DNA of 64,000 nucleotides from Neodontobutis hainanensis (GCA_024349245.1 JALDNG010000004.1:7809501-7873500), one strand, 5' to 3'; counted from the stretch's first letter, positions 12,101 through 25,560 are shown. Made by a program: numbers and translations. The notes: a model not told the origin generated them from the letters alone.

Positions 12101-15100
12101 TCAATGGCAATTTGGTGCATATTCATACTTTCCTGTGATGTAAGGTACTATAGTTCATCAACAACACACATAACTACTTCCCATACAGTTTATCATCTCC
12201 TGCTGTGTAAAGCCTGTTTAAACCTATGCGTACTGTGTACCAACTTTTTTTTTTTTTTTATCTCTACGCAATTTGCAATCTCATACTTTTAACATGCTTT
12301 TCTTGCCAGCCTTTCAAGTTAAATTCTACCCAAAGGTAATGAAAAAAGTACTTTCTAGAAAGAACTAGAAACCCTTGGAAATAAGACCACAGTGGTTGAC
12401 CTTTGACCAAGGCCAGAGTCCTTTTATTATCACTGTCTTTCTCTTTTCTCTGGCTCTCTAAGAAAACTTATTACCCTTTCCCTATTGTTTCTAAACTCAA
12501 CCCGGTAATGTGGAAAAGATTGCGATGATTATAGGACAAACTGGAGAAAACAAGACAAAAAAGGAACAGGGGAAAGAAAAGATTTAGCTTGATGGAAAGG
12601 GAAGTAAAAGTCCTAATTCTTTCTTCCCTGGTGGTGTATATCAAACAGGAGCTGAAGGGGTAATGGTCTTTTTATTCAGCTGACAAGAAGGCAGGATGTC
12701 GAGCCCCTTTCCAATCGATGGGTCTCCATTGTCTCCCTGCTAGCCCACATAGACAAAAAACCTTTCCTTGAATTATCTGCTACAGCCCCAAACAGCTGTT
12801 TTTAACACAGTTGAAAAGATAAAGAAATATATTAGTGGGGTCTCTGCAGTGGTTGTGACCCCAATGAAAATGTATTACCCTTGTGCCACTTCTATTTTCA
12901 GCCCCCAACAGTTTTTCCTGGTGTAATGATCTTTTAATTGTGGTGGCCTTTTGTGTCTTGTTGCACTAACTGAGAAATTCCTTTTATTTTAATTGACCAA
13001 GCATTAGATTTTGACCACAACTAACCACGGATAAAACAGGTACTTTCTCTTTAATAATAATTTAGAAATTTTGTTCTGTTTAAGTGCTGTGCTCCGACAT
13101 AATAAAATGAACAATTATAAACCTACAATAAGATTAAATGGCAGCTTGAGTTTACTTTTTGCTTTGTGTTGCCCTTGAGTGACAATTTTGTGTGTGACAG
13201 TCTATTTTTTTTGCTGTCACCTTTAATTGTGTTTATCTCACCTCTCCACCTGCCCATAAGTCTTTGTTTGCAGGGGGACATCTTGATTGTTCATCACCCC
13301 CTGCAAAAACTAACAAAAAACACCTATTAATCTAAGGTCACGAGTCATATTTTGTATGTGACTTATCGATGCAATAAATAACTTTGAGAAAACCTATGAG
13401 ACAAGTGCCACATAGAAGCAGTAAATAAAACATTTACAATAAAAAAAGGAGCCTAACATTTGGTCATGCACTTGAACAGAGGTTTATAGAGTATCAGCCT
13501 GGCTATTACTGTCACCACCCCAACCCCCTTCCAATCAGCAAAAAAGGCAGAGGTGGTGATGTTGAGGCAAGGGGCTCCATTCGTGCCTCTCTAGTCCCAG
13601 GGTATGGTGTAGGGGTCTCCTAAATGTGCCATGTCGTATTGATCCATATGATCCTTGTGCAAAAAAAAAAGCCAGACTAGCACTTACACATCAACCCCAG
13701 CTGAGTAAGGGCTATTGCTGCGCTACGTAGCTAATCAATTGTCTCTGTATGGAACGGCTGGTCTCCCACATAACAATGACAGCTTTTTTTGCTTCTCTTT
13801 TGCAGTATTTTGGTTGATAAATATTGGAGATTTTCTAAAATGTGGTAGATTTTCTTTTTGTATTTAATATGAGATACTGTCATTTTCAAACATCAATACT
13901 CTTTTTACTAAATTCCTAGGATGTGTTATTTATAAAGTGGACCATAGAGGAAATAAATGTGTTATGCCACACTATATGGCAACCAATAAGAGTGGCAAAC
14001 AAATGCAATAATAAGATAAAACAAAATAAAATAGAGTCATTTCAACACAAGATGAAGTGTGCAATGGAGTTTTTGTGAATAAGTCTTTAATTTGATGCTG
14101 CAGCTGTGCCTTATAAAATCAATTTAGCTGACATTTCTAACTTTAACCAAAACCATGTATGCCCCAAAATTAGTGATGTGATTCTTCTCTGTCAGTGTTT
14201 CACTTAAAAGAATTTGGGTTTGGTTTTACACACATGGCATGTCTTAGCTCCCACAGCTTGCAAAATGACAACGATTCACGTTAGCTGACTTGAAAAATGA
14301 TTTATTTGTATGATGACAATATTTCACAATCACAATCAGATGCCCAAGTGAGCGGAAAATCTGCAGAAAACCAAGTCAATTTTGATGAAAAATACTGTTG
14401 ACCTAAAAACTTCTTGTAAACTTTGTAATGTGTTGGCCCAACACATGTGAGATACTATAAGGCTATGGTCAGTGTGTTATCTAACACGTTTATTTCACAT
14501 GAGCAAACATAGTGATAAAAAAAAAAAAAAAAAATAAGGTAAAGAAGTAGACTATTTTGTCTGCTTTGGAATCGTAAATACTCAGGTTCACAATGTCATT
14601 CTCATACTTCGACAGAGCGATGCAAGCAAGAGGGGAAAAAAGAAAGAAACTTGCAGCAGTCCGTTTTTCTGAAAGCTAATATGTGACCCACTGATGAAAA
14701 GTTCTTCCTTTGGAATTAAGTTGAATGTCCAGCGTTATCTCTCTGTTGGAATTTCTCTTATCGCCCGGAGGGAAGCGAGTGACAGATTGATGCAAGTTCT
14801 TACCTGAGCCTCTCCACGTACCCACTATATGTATCCTGCAATGGACAGATACTGTTAGTGTGCCTTGCTATTTTATACTTAGAGCCCTCAAAAGCTGTTG
14901 AGAGACGAGGGCAAAGGAGATGGTCCTGTGCATCCGTGTGCTTGGGTGGGAGAGGGATTTAGTTTCAAGAGATGTGCAGTTTTGTCTGCATGCTAAAACA
15001 GAGTGGTCTGAAAAAAACATGTGCATACATAATATAGTAAATGTCATTTTATTTTTTATTTTCATATACAATACAATACAACTGTGTACATTTAGTTTAA

Positions 15101-16130
15101 AAGAAAGTATTATTGTTTAATCTAGTTTATTTTTTGCTAAGCATTTGGCACCTAATATGGAATAAGAGGCTTGGGACTTTTTTTTAATATATAAACTATT
15201 TTCAGAAGACTTCATGGAAAGGTTCCAGTCCAGTTTACAGTAGAAATTCACATTAGTTTGGCATATTGTTATCCTCAGTCGACCTTAATGGCAGGAAAGT
15301 CTGCAGACAGGCATATGGAGTACACATTTACAGTTATAGTCTGTAATAGGAATCTGCAAATGATCTGCCAGCGCTAAACTTTGGCAGGAATGCAAGCCTA
15401 GTTTGCTACTGATTACTCTGGAATTCAGTCATAGTTAATGGCATTATACATATATCATGTGATATCTTTTGATTTTGCTCCGCAGACAGATGTAGAGTTA
15501 AATTCACACTAGTACAATGTGCGATCTGACTTTTTAACGGTTCAATAACTATAGAAGCTTTTGTAATTACATTTTAAAAATGTGCAGACGTGTGTCTTAT
15601 CTGAGGAAACTGCATTAACAGTGATCAAAACCTGGGATTCTGACAGTATATCTGGAGCTAAAATATGGTGAGTGCTTCTATGATGACCTCTGACCTTACA
15701 CTAGTCTGAAGAGATCAGAACAGCGGAATACATCTAAGCCAGGGTGCTGAAGTTGAATCCATTTTTGCAGAGTTATCAAAAGGATCTGCCTCCTTCTGCA
15801 TACCAAGACGGGGTTTATACCTCGCCAACAATCTGCACCTGGACACTGTTGTTCCTACTTGTGGGCTTATCAGAAAAGTTGTACTTTTTATCATTCGCCA
15901 GGTGCAGCCAGGACATGCTTTAAGGAAGACAGGGTCTCTCTTATCAAGCTGAATATCTCTTGGTGTGTGATGCCATAGAATCAGGAGGGAAATGACAGCA
16001 TAGGTTCAACAGATAGAGAAGTGTAGTCAGTGCTAAATGAACCTAATATTTTGAAAAACAATTGTATTTGTATTTGGACATAATGGGATCCTGTAGGAAA
16101 AAAAGTTTATGCAGTTAATCAAGCCTTTTG

Positions 16131-16162
<32 letters not shown>

Positions 16163-16780
16163 TTTAAGAATCATAAGATCACATTTACATATCATTATTA
16201 GTATGGGACAAAACACTGGCAATACGCAATGGTGTGATAATAAAAATTAATATATAACCAACAAAGGTAGATATACTTAAGTCCCATCTTGTTTTTTTGA
16301 CAGTGCATTCATCTTAATCATATTTACAGAACACAACCTGAAACGTATATATTCCTGGAAATCAACAAATATCTCTCCTGGGCAGAGGATGAGATGAAGA
16401 GAAGACAGAAATGCAGAAGGAGATCCATCAAGTGATATATTACTCTGTAGGCATTGTAATTTGTTATATAAGCTTCATGTAAGCTCAGCAGCAAGATTAA
16501 AGACCTTCAGCTCTAAATATCAGTCACCCGTCAACTGCTGGGTCAATTTCCCTTTAACCCTTGTTTTGTGGTTCATAACCCTCTTACAAATATGACACTG
16601 TCAATCAAAATGTAGTGGCCAAACATGGGGCTGTATGCACTGGCCTTCTATTGATATGTCAATGTCAATTGTTTACAAGGGCTTTTTTACATGTTGGCAA
16701 AGTCTTTTAGTGCTATATGTATTTTATTTTATTTATATGTATTTATTTTTAATTTGTAAACACACACCTTGAGCTCACAA
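12101..16780. other. intergenic, AT-rich with simple repeats
   Basis: No gene recognised. Holds a T tract near 12246, an 11-base inverted repeat at 13267-13307, an A18 run at 14517-14534 and a TA repeat at about 16138-16162. Balanced patches at 12830-13010 and 13540-13790 might be regulatory. Frames of about 66 codons at 14868-15120 overlap on opposite strands and look accidental. Confidence 0.5.
16138..16162. repeat. (TA)n microsatellite
   Basis: About twelve TA units, within AT-rich intergenic DNA. Confidence 0.9.
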
Positions 16781-17560
16781 GTAATTTAGCTCCCAGCTGA
16801 CATTAGACACATTACACTTTATGACACAAATGACGAAATTAATCAGCACATCTATTAAGGGGTGTGTCCCCTTCTCAGTGCCATGATCGGTGCCATATTT
16901 TGTTTTGAATTATAATGAGTAGCGTAGGTGTGCATTCATCATGGATTAGTGGAGACTTAATTTAATTGTGCTAAAGCGATTGCTTGTAAATTACATTACA
17001 CTGTCATTTCTTTCACAGAAAGGAGACAAAAGCCCATGCTGGCTCTGATTCGAGAAGACACCGAGGTGGGTGTTCCAGCAGGCGGCGGCTATATTCTTCT
17101 AACAGGAAGAAGGAATAAGGAGGATTAGAGCTGTGTATTTATAATTCAAAATAAAGACTTTGAATATCAATAATGGAAATGACTGTGTATGCAATGAGAG
17201 CTGTTATAATGTTCGATTGTTGTCTTGAGATATCTACCCGAGCTCTTTGTCTAAATCCAGTTAGCATGGTGATAAACTGGGGTCTGCCGGTGTTTACTCT
17301 GGAGCAGCAGCGGCTGGAGGAATTCTCTTATCGCTGTTATTGCTGCCGCTTCACACTGTTGCTTAACAAACTGGCAAGGAAAATGAGAGCTGACAGTGTG
17401 TAGCCCCCTTAGTTGCCGCCGCCTCATTCCCTTGGCTAATGTCTGCCCAATATCTCTCATTATTCAAATGAGATGGATGCTATATTGTCAGATGGCTGTG
17501 CTATTTTGACCTAATATAAATGTTGCAACCTTGCCCTAGTGCCTTTGCTTACCGCGGCTT
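16781..17560. promoter_or_regulatory. candidate enhancer or insulator block with CTCF-like site
   Basis: One of the most distinctive blocks of the desert. It is non-repetitive, and includes CCAGCAGGCGGCGGC at 17075-17089, which fits the vertebrate CTCF core at 14 of 15 positions. Around it are TTTAATTG, GATAAAC and CATTATTCAAATGAG words. Short frames on both strands are not protein-like. Could be an enhancer, a loop anchor, or both. Confidence 0.42.
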
Positions 17561-19600
17561 AACATGAACAAGTGTGCCTTAGTGTAAATAATGGGCCCTC
17601 GGGTGTCAGGTTTTTACAAGGCACCTGGCTAAGTATATGGGATTGCCTAGTCAATTTTTACTTGCAGATTTACCATGTATTTTTAATTCTCAAGATGTTT
17701 GCAAACAAAGTATGCAGATTTGATCCAGGTGGATTTTTGTCACATATTTAGAACCATTTGTACCATTGATTATTATAAGAAGTACATAAAAGAAAAATAT
17801 GCACTCACCCTGGATAGTATGCTTTATGAAGTGAAGAGTGAAGTGAACTGCCAAATGCCATACTGAAGAAGCTGAAATAGCATCAGTGTACTGGATTGGT
17901 CCTGTGCATTGAGAGAAGGCTAAGTGTATTGTATCCCGTAACCTCCTGTTACTGCCACACAACACAAGCACTGGTGGCGGCCCCAGCCACTATGATGGAG
18001 CACCCTTCTACTCCTGAGAAAGAATGTTTGCTTACTATTTCATCATCCCCTGGGGCCACAGGAAAATAAGCCCATCAGTTGTCATTGTGACAGGATAAAA
18101 ATGGAGCCGTCATATTTCAGTAACACAATGCACAGGCTAAAGGAAAAAGAGAGGGACAGTGAGATTGAGTGCCATCTAGTACCATCACCTTATACAGCAA
18201 ATGAATTATGAACTAGCTTCTTTCTCACGCAAAGACTATAAGTTAATATTATCTCCTCAGGATAATTATAGCAAAGTTCAATTACTGACCCAGCGTTACC
18301 GTGTGGCCCTGCGCGGCAGGTTCTGACACATTTATCTTTTCCCTCTAACACAGTAAATCTGCATGATGGCAGTGATTTATCTACTGGTGCGTGGTCCCCA
18401 GTACTGCTACTATTCCTCTTCACATGCAGCGATTGGCTCAGGTCCCTTGAGTCCCCTTGAGCTTAATGTAAGCTTTTCTTTTTACACAGTGTTTTCGGAC
18501 CAATTTGTGTCCCCTTTTGTCTTCGATGAATGGGGCAGAGGTCTGGGATTTTGAATTTACTCCACTAGATGTATGACCTGGTGATTGCTATAAAAGGGGG
18601 CACATGAACTCTAGTGCAAATCCTATGGGCATGCAATAACAAGTGCATTGTGTTGGACTACACAGAGCTCTTAACAAAACCTTTCCCAAGCATGCATTTT
18701 ATATGTTTGCCTTGACAGTGAGGGCTACTGAAGACAATACATTGTCTTGAGAAAGTGGGGAATTTACAGACAAAAGATTAAACATCTCCAAGTATTGAAA
18801 GACCTCAAGAAATCAAATATAGCCAACTTCCATAAAAATCAAATATAAATATTTTAACACAATAACAGCATTCGTTTTATGGTTTGAAGCAACAAAAGCA
18901 TAAAAAAATACATTATATTATTTTTAAATAGTGTTTGTGAAATTACAGCCTTGGAACAAATTACACCTTGCTAAGTGGCAGCACTATAATACATTTCAGG
19001 GGATAAAGATGTCACCAGATACACTGTGTCTATTGAGTGCTGCCACGTTCCAACATCACTAAAACAAAGGCAAACTATTCAAAGGTGTCACAAACAGCTC
19101 AGAGAATCTAAGTCACTAGTGCTCCTGTACATTTAGGACATTACATCTGAGAGATTAAACAACATTATAAAACAATATGTAAGTAAGCCACTTTCATATC
19201 AGGCTTTTACTCCCAGTGTGACATTTGATCCTTAGCATATTGTATCCTGTACTCATACTGGGCTATTTGCATAAGAATTGACTGTCTGCCTACTAAGCAA
19301 TGGCCCGCTTAAAAACCTCAGCTGAAAAAGTGTGCGTGTCATGAATATGAACAACTAAATCAAGTCACAGTCTAACCCTCATATTCACCGACAATTATTT
19401 GGCAACACTGTGATAGTCACTTTCAAACAAATCAAATTTCATTCTTATGAGACACATGTTAAAGAGGTGTACACTTTCAGTAATTATTCTGTAAACGCAG
19501 ACCCATATTTTCATGCAAATGTATTAGATAGTGACACATCAAATATAAAATCCAATTTGTTGGTTATGAAACACATGTAGGGAAGCAATGTGTACACTAA
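17561..19600. other. intergenic
   Basis: No gene recognised. A balanced stretch at 17980-18660 may extend the regulatory sequence before it. From 18780 to 19600 the DNA is AT-rich with no clear features. Confidence 0.45.
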
Positions 19601-20110
19601 TTATTTCTGGGGCATCCTTCTCTCCCTCCCTCTGCCTATTTCATACACAAACTGAGCTAGATATTACATTTGCTTAAAACTCAATCATGAAAAATGAAGA
19701 CTCGATTTGAAAAATTTTAATAAAGATAAGTTGCTTCTATCATTGAATCAGGGAATGCTAATCGGTGCTTTCATTCGGGTGGCGGCAGATAATGTCACCC
19801 CAGCTCGAGGCTCTTATTTTGCAATAAAGCATTTACATTCTAATGATTTTATTATAGCTTATACAGGCTGTCAGCGACAGACCATCTGAGCTGCAGCCCC
19901 CTCCTTCCAGCCGCTTCCATTCAAATCGCTGAGCAAATTGTATCAGCTATCACCTCATAGTGCTTTTATCAAGCTGGCCCAGTGGCAAGCCAGGGCCCAC
20001 CACAATGTGATGTCTATTGCTTGAAGAGTCTGTATTTAATCATTTCTGCTCACTGGTATTGTTCTGCTTACAGTGCATAAATAAGTGCTTCAAATAACCC
20101 TGGAGTGCCA
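19601..20110. promoter_or_regulatory. candidate conserved enhancer block
   Basis: Non-repetitive run with many homeodomain and TALE-like sites: GCTAATCGG, CAGATAATGTC, GCAATAAAGC, TTCTAATGATTTTATTATAG (19839-19858) and CTGTCA at 19868-19873, the reverse of the MEIS/TGIF TGACAG site. Close spacing of Hox-like and Meis-like sites is typical of developmental enhancers. Conservation not testable here. Confidence 0.42.
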
Positions 20111-20490
20111 CTGACAATGAAACAAAGTATCTGTCTTATTTATCTTCCTTGCATTCTGTACAGTTCCCCCTTAAATATACATTTTTTTCCTTTTCACTAT
20201 TTTCTTTATTTGCTGCAGGCTATGTTTCTTATTCACTCACGTATCATCTTAGAGCTGTCTGAAATTACTCACTGATGAGCAGAAAGCTTTTGAGATATAG
20301 ATAACCAAAAAGCACTTTTGAATGTCACAAAAGCACCATCCTTTTGGCAAGTCTATTACAGATTTGTGGGAAAAAAGACATTATTTATCTGAGTCCATTG
20401 AGCCACTTCCCTCTAAATGTGAGGAAATCTTTTTTCTTCTGTTTTCAGGAGATGTCAATAAAATTAACATACAGTATATTAAAATTATTA

Positions 20491-20950
20491 CTTTAAAATT
20501 TGCTTGTCTGATTTTCACGGTGTTACATGGACGTGCCCCACCTCCTATGTTGGACTTTCTTAAAAAAAAAGGGCTCACAGCGGCCTCAGGTCCAGGGAAT
20601 TGTGAGGTCCCACACAGAAAAAAATGCTCATTCTGTAAAGGCCAGTCCTCTCTCCATTAGGGAGTGTCCCACTTAACCAACCTTCAAAACTTACCTTAAG
20701 GAGTGGCTTAAGGTAAGTATACTTTTAACTTCTTAGTAATGTACTGTCTTGTGAAGTTCTCCTATTGTTATCTATTGTTCTGTCCTATTTCTCAGTATTA
20801 TGCTTTTGTGTTACCTGCCTAGGGACTGTGGATAGAAATTAACATTGTTGATATAACCCGACATATTTACTTCTATTGCTGTTGGAATAGATGTTTATTA
20901 ATGTGCACTGTCCCTATCAAATAAATACATAAAATAAAAAAAATAAATAT
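20491..20950 (+). mobile_element. LINE (non-LTR retrotransposon) 3' fragment
   Basis: The plus strand has a decayed reverse-transcriptase C-terminal frame with LHGRAPPPMLDFL and CEVPHRK-type words, as at the end of fish LINE ORF2, broken before its usual WNSLP-like end. Downstream is the familiar untranslated tail ending in CACTGTCCCTATCAAATAAA and an A/T-rich AAATAAAT run (about 20920-20950). It is 5'-truncated and dead. Exact family not assigned. Confidence 0.65.
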
Positions 20951-21029
20951 TAGCTCAAATCTGTCACTTCCCATAGCTAAAAAGCAAAATACACTACCTT
21001 TACTGCAATATAAAGTATACGTTACATTC

Positions 21030-22600
21030 AGTAACAACCAGTGGTGGCTGGTGGTGATATTTGGTGGGTGGGCTAATAAATACAATCACATTTGGTACAT
21101 GAGATATAGCAGCACTATGCTTTAACAAACAAACTTGTACTCAACATGACTAATGTACAATAGACGGAATTTCAAGGGGTGGGCCTTCAAACCTGTCAAT
21201 CACCAAATGAGGATGATGATTGGTGCTTAGGTCTCTGAGTGTGTTATTGTGCTCAGGCTGTAACAAACAAGCACCTTTTTCTTGTTTTGTGTAAAGCTAG
21301 ACACATTAATGCCAACAAAATTATAAACAGTATGTTCTAGAAAAAAATCTAATCACAGAAAATACACATTGTATATTTCCTGTTTTTAGCAGTTGTCCTT
21401 CAACCGGAAGGTAGGCGGTTTGATTCCCACTCTCCCCACAGTTCATACTGTTGTTGTGTCCTTGGGCAAGACACTTAACCCACCTTGCCTCCAGTGCCAC
21501 AGGTCTGGTGTACGAATGTGTATGAATGTGTGAGAATGTTTGGAGGTTGGAGAGTCTGTAGGCGCAAAATGGCTGCCACGTCTCCACCACCAGTGTGTGA
21601 CTGTGGAGTGAATGAATAATGGACTCTGTAAACCGCTTTGAGAGCCTTACAAATACGCTATATAAAACCAATCCATTATTGTATGCTAATAAATAATAAA
21701 TTAATCTAGTTAATGTTTAACAATACATTAAAAAACCTATATGACAGGAGGGTCTTAGCTAGCTCATAATACTAGCCGGCTCTGGTAACAACACTACTAA
21801 TGTTATTTATTTTTTTAATATGCTGCTTAAAAGGGAGCAAATGAATACTCAAACACCAGAAGTCATAGTTTTGACCTGCTTGTAAGACACAATAGATGAC
21901 TGTTTGTGAGGTCTGCAAAATACTTTAAAAGAAAAGTTTATTTACAAAAAAAAAAAAATAAACGCCATTTTGGAAAACAATTGACTGAGGCTGGTAATTT
22001 ATTCTTTGCACAGCATTGTTTTTATAGCCTGGCACAGCCTGACGAGCTCTCTGAATATTCTATAAACAGGAACTCAGTCTGGCAAAGCTCCGTGAGCCTG
22101 AAAGTTCCTTAGATATGTTCCGTATTAACCAATCAAATATAAAATGCCACTGAAGTGTTGCCTTGCGTCACGCTTTTGTGTCTTTTGTTCACAATGATGA
22201 CTGCCGAGAGTTTGTACGCCTCTGCTCTTCAATCAGTTTTAAATAATTAAGACTAAATTATGTGTCTCAACCTCAACAGCAGACAGCGCTAAAAGTGTTA
22301 TTTTACTTCTTCATAGATTGTTGCATTGCCACGCCAAGCCCAATCTTGAGGAAAACGAGCTGGCATTGAACTTTTCCAGACTCCTCGCTGTACCAGCAAG
22401 GAGTCTGGCTTGCCAGGCTACCGTTTTCAAAGCCCAAATCCATGTTAGTGGTCCTAATTGGTCAAAGCTACTCAACATAGTTTGACTGATATAACCTATT
22501 GCAAAAAAAAAAACACTGCTTTTGGAACATAGTTTAATAATAACATTTTTATTGAATTCCACGACTTGTCAGAATTATATTACCGGATAGCCATTCTTTG
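21030..22600. mobile_element. transposon-derived island
   Basis: The start, CAGTGGTGGCTGGTGG at about 21039, resembles ends of fish DNA transposons. The distal part has a perfect 10-base hairpin arm pair (CCAGACTCCT/AGGAGTCTGG, 22376-22408) with an inner GCTG/CAGC pair, followed by CTTGCCAGGCTACC, a word common in fish MITE-like repeats. The SINE at 21375-21677 appears inserted within. Family and true ends are uncertain. Confidence 0.35.
21375..21677 (+). mobile_element. tRNA-derived SINE
   Basis: Has a polymerase III box B-like GGTTTGATTCC (21418-21428) and the conserved SINE central word TTGTGTCCTTGGGCAAGACA (21453-21472). It ends with a LINE-type 3' tail, CGCTTTGAGAG to CGCTATATAAAA. This is the common teleost V-SINE style layout. 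ATTGTAT occurs at both sides (21368-21374 and 21678-21684), a plausible 7-base target-site duplication. Transcribed strand plus. Confidence 0.75.
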
Positions 22601-24660
22601 ATAAGTATGTGATACTTTCCTCTCGTGTCTAATTGTTGTCATATAATCATCAGTGTCAGCTCAACATTAAGAACAAGATGACGTTATGCCCTCATCCGTG
22701 TACATCTATGGTTTTCGGGTGTTCTAACACAACTCTTGGCCTTCACTGCCTGTTTAGGGTGTACCAGTATCCTTGACAGTGTGGTATTGTGTTCCAAGTT
22801 TAACAAGAGTGCTTTGAACTCACTTTGGAGTTGAATCACCCATCCCCGGGGCAGGTTTGTCACTCTAGCTTCATGTATCAACACAAGATAGAGAATGCCT
22901 CAGAGGGACTTTGACTAATTGGGGGGTTAAACTGCTGTTCATGAATCTCTGGCCTGATCCCCCTGAAAATATAATGAATCCAGGCAGGTTTTCAAAAGCC
23001 AGGAAACAGTTCTTGTGACCTTAGTTGGGAGGCGTTATTCAGGGAGACATAACCGTAAATCCATCCCTCTTCTCTGAGGGCAGTTAAATACCTGCCATTG
23101 TGCACCATTGTTCTGTTATTGCTGTTGTCCCTTTTTCTTTCAAGCTCAATTCTTTATTTTGGTGTATATTGTTACTCTTTTATCCTGGAGGCAAACATCA
23201 AACTAAGAGACAATATCTGCTCCACAAAAGACCTCCAAACTCTATTATGTTTTTTTTTCCCCCTTTACCTGCTTCTTTCCTTTTTCCTCTATTACAGCCC
23301 TCTCTTAGATTTACAAAAAGGCAATAGCAACACGTCTGGATCATGTGGCTAAATGATCCCAATGAGCTCATATACAGTATGTTCTTACAATGCATTTTTA
23401 CAAGATACAGATTATAGAATTTAAATGACCACCATTTTAAAACTGTAATACAAATAAAAATGTTATAGTTCTTACCCACAAACATTTTATGTTATGAAAT
23501 ATAATGTTGTTTTTATCTTCTTTTTTATTTATTTATTTTATTTTTTTCATTTTTCCACTGCAGTGAAATCTAATAAAAACAGTCATAGTGACACTGTGAT
23601 AACAAGCCAAAATTTCAATAAAGGTGAGTGTTTTTTTTTTCCTGTGGGTTTCTTAAAAATCTGAGGGCAAATTTACATTTGGCACATGAATACACCAATC
23701 CGCTCTCCCTTCAGTCATTGCATTATTCGCTATGTGTTCATTTCCTGTTGATCAGATTGACTGTTTGATGTATTCAGCTAACTTGACACAATGATGCTGA
23801 TAAAACAGTGGCAAATTTACTTATTCTAGTGACAGACAGCAATTTAGTGGGAAATGAAGATGTCCCTGACGACAATGCCATATTACACACACCCTGGCAA
23901 ATAACCTAGTCTGAATAATCACCTCGACTGTCTGTTTAAATGATTTTTATACCCATTTTAACAGAAGCCTTTGATGTGATAATACTAATTCCCTATAGCC
24001 GTAAAAAGGAGCTGGTGAGAAAGTGAAAATTATTTCAGTATTAGGATGTCAGTCAATCCGAGACCACACCTGGCCCCCCTTATTAACTAGTAATGATAGA
24101 ACAACTACAGTCACTATGCCACAGGGTACAATGCATTTGATTTCAAAAAGATTGTCAGTGCTTCATTGTTACTCACTGTTGTGTTACTCATATGGAGAAG
24201 ATAAAATGACTATACAATCTCGTTTTTTTTGTGTCCCTAGTGCATATAAACTAAACAATGAAATCTAGAACAAACATAATCCTATTAGGGGAAAAAAAAA
24301 CTAGTTGGATCGTAAAATACTGACTTCAAGCTGACGCCAAAGATAAAAAGTTTTGATATCAAATCTAATTCAAGTCTGTCTTACATCCTACAATGTTCTA
24401 ATACATGATTTAAGTATATTTTGCATATGGCATGCATTGGGATAATAGAGTTAAATGGATGCTTTCAGTAGGATTGACATGTGATTTATTTTTTTCTGCT
24501 GACAGTAAATAATAGTTTACTAAACAGTACAGGTCAAGAAATGCTGTATTACTGCCTTAGTATCATAATAATGACAAAATTATGTACAGAAAATTGGAAA
24601 AGCTCAATTATTCTGGAGTGATAATGGATAATGTTTTTTTTAATCTTTTTCTAAACCTTG
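22601..24660. other. intergenic
   Basis: No gene recognised. A balanced stretch at 22690-23100 and another at 23690-23960 could be regulatory. T-rich runs occur near 23250 and 23520-23550. Overlapping frames at 23098-23485 are on both strands and low in complexity. Confidence 0.45.
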
Positions 24661-24752
24661 CCTGTGTACTTTAAATTTGTCTTTTATTTCTGTAAAACAC
24701 TTTGAGTTACCCTTCTATGAATTTTACTATATAAATAAATTTGCCTTGCCTA
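24661..24752 (+). mobile_element. L2-like LINE/SINE 3' tail
   Basis: Reads TGTAAAACACTTTGAGTTAC then CTATATAAATAAATTTGCCT with a short TGCCT repeat, the standard 3' end of fish L2-clade elements and SINEs that borrow it. Only the tail is recognisable; sequence upstream shows no head. Heavily 5'-truncated insertion. Confidence 0.6.
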
Positions 24753-24790
24753 ATTGTTGACAAAAAGAGCCAGTTGGAAAATTATCCGTG

Positions 24791-24811
24791 TTTTTTTTTT
24801 TTTTTTTTTTT
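24791..24811. repeat. T21 homopolymer
   Basis: Twenty-one consecutive T, 40 bases beyond the LINE tail. Could be the reverse-strand poly(A) of another insertion, but no element body is visible. Confidence 0.9.
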
Positions 24812-25560
24812 AAGATTGAGGCCCATGTGATGTCTACAAGCATTAGTACTTCATTTAAGGTAGTAGTAGTATCCTGCATATTGATCGTATATAGCTTCAT
24901 TAGCTGGGAACTGACATGCCAGATTGATGTCTCTTTAAACTGGGTCCTGGTCAGGGCTACCTGGGGAATCACACTATTGACTTTGAACTGTTTGTGCTTC
25001 CAGGGCTCTGGAGACATTGTGTTACCTTTAATAGGATCCATCAATTCAGCTTCCCTTTTAAAAATTATGGTTTTACCATACTTGAGAGATGCCAATATCG
25101 TTTTTTCCCCCACTGTTGCCTAGAGACAAGTCTTGTTTCTGCTAAGAATTAACTATGTAAGTATGGTTTCTTTTTGGTTAATTTTTTTTAAGTATCCCGA
25201 CTGACTCCTTCTTTCAAGTGGTTCTTCAAAAAAATAAAAATAAAAAAAATAAATAAAAAGAATTCTGAAATTTTTATTTAGTGATATAATGATTTGTGAT
25301 TTAAATAACAAAAAGAGTAGCATGTAAAAGACAATTGATATTCATTGATATTCAAACCCACTGTTGGTCAAAACATCATCTTGATTATTCCTTTAATTAA
25401 ACACACAATGACTTTAGGAAGTTGAAACACATAAAAAGCACAACCCTGCAGACCCTCAAGTTCACCTTGTAAGGTGGTGGAGGAGGGGGCAAGGTTTGCC
25501 TCAGATGTCTCTGTAAAAGACGTTTTGAAAGCAAGAATGAGAGGACAAGAGGAAGACAGG
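24812..25560. other. intergenic
   Basis: No gene recognised. An A/T simple stretch (AAATAAAAATAAA type) occupies about 25228-25260. Frames of 111-128 codons at 24727-25123 run on both strands over the T tract and are judged chance. Confidence 0.45.

Noticed and set aside
24727..25123. Frames of 111 and 128 codons on opposite strands
   Set aside because: Both run through the T21 tract and encode poly-Phe or poly-Lys; accidental.
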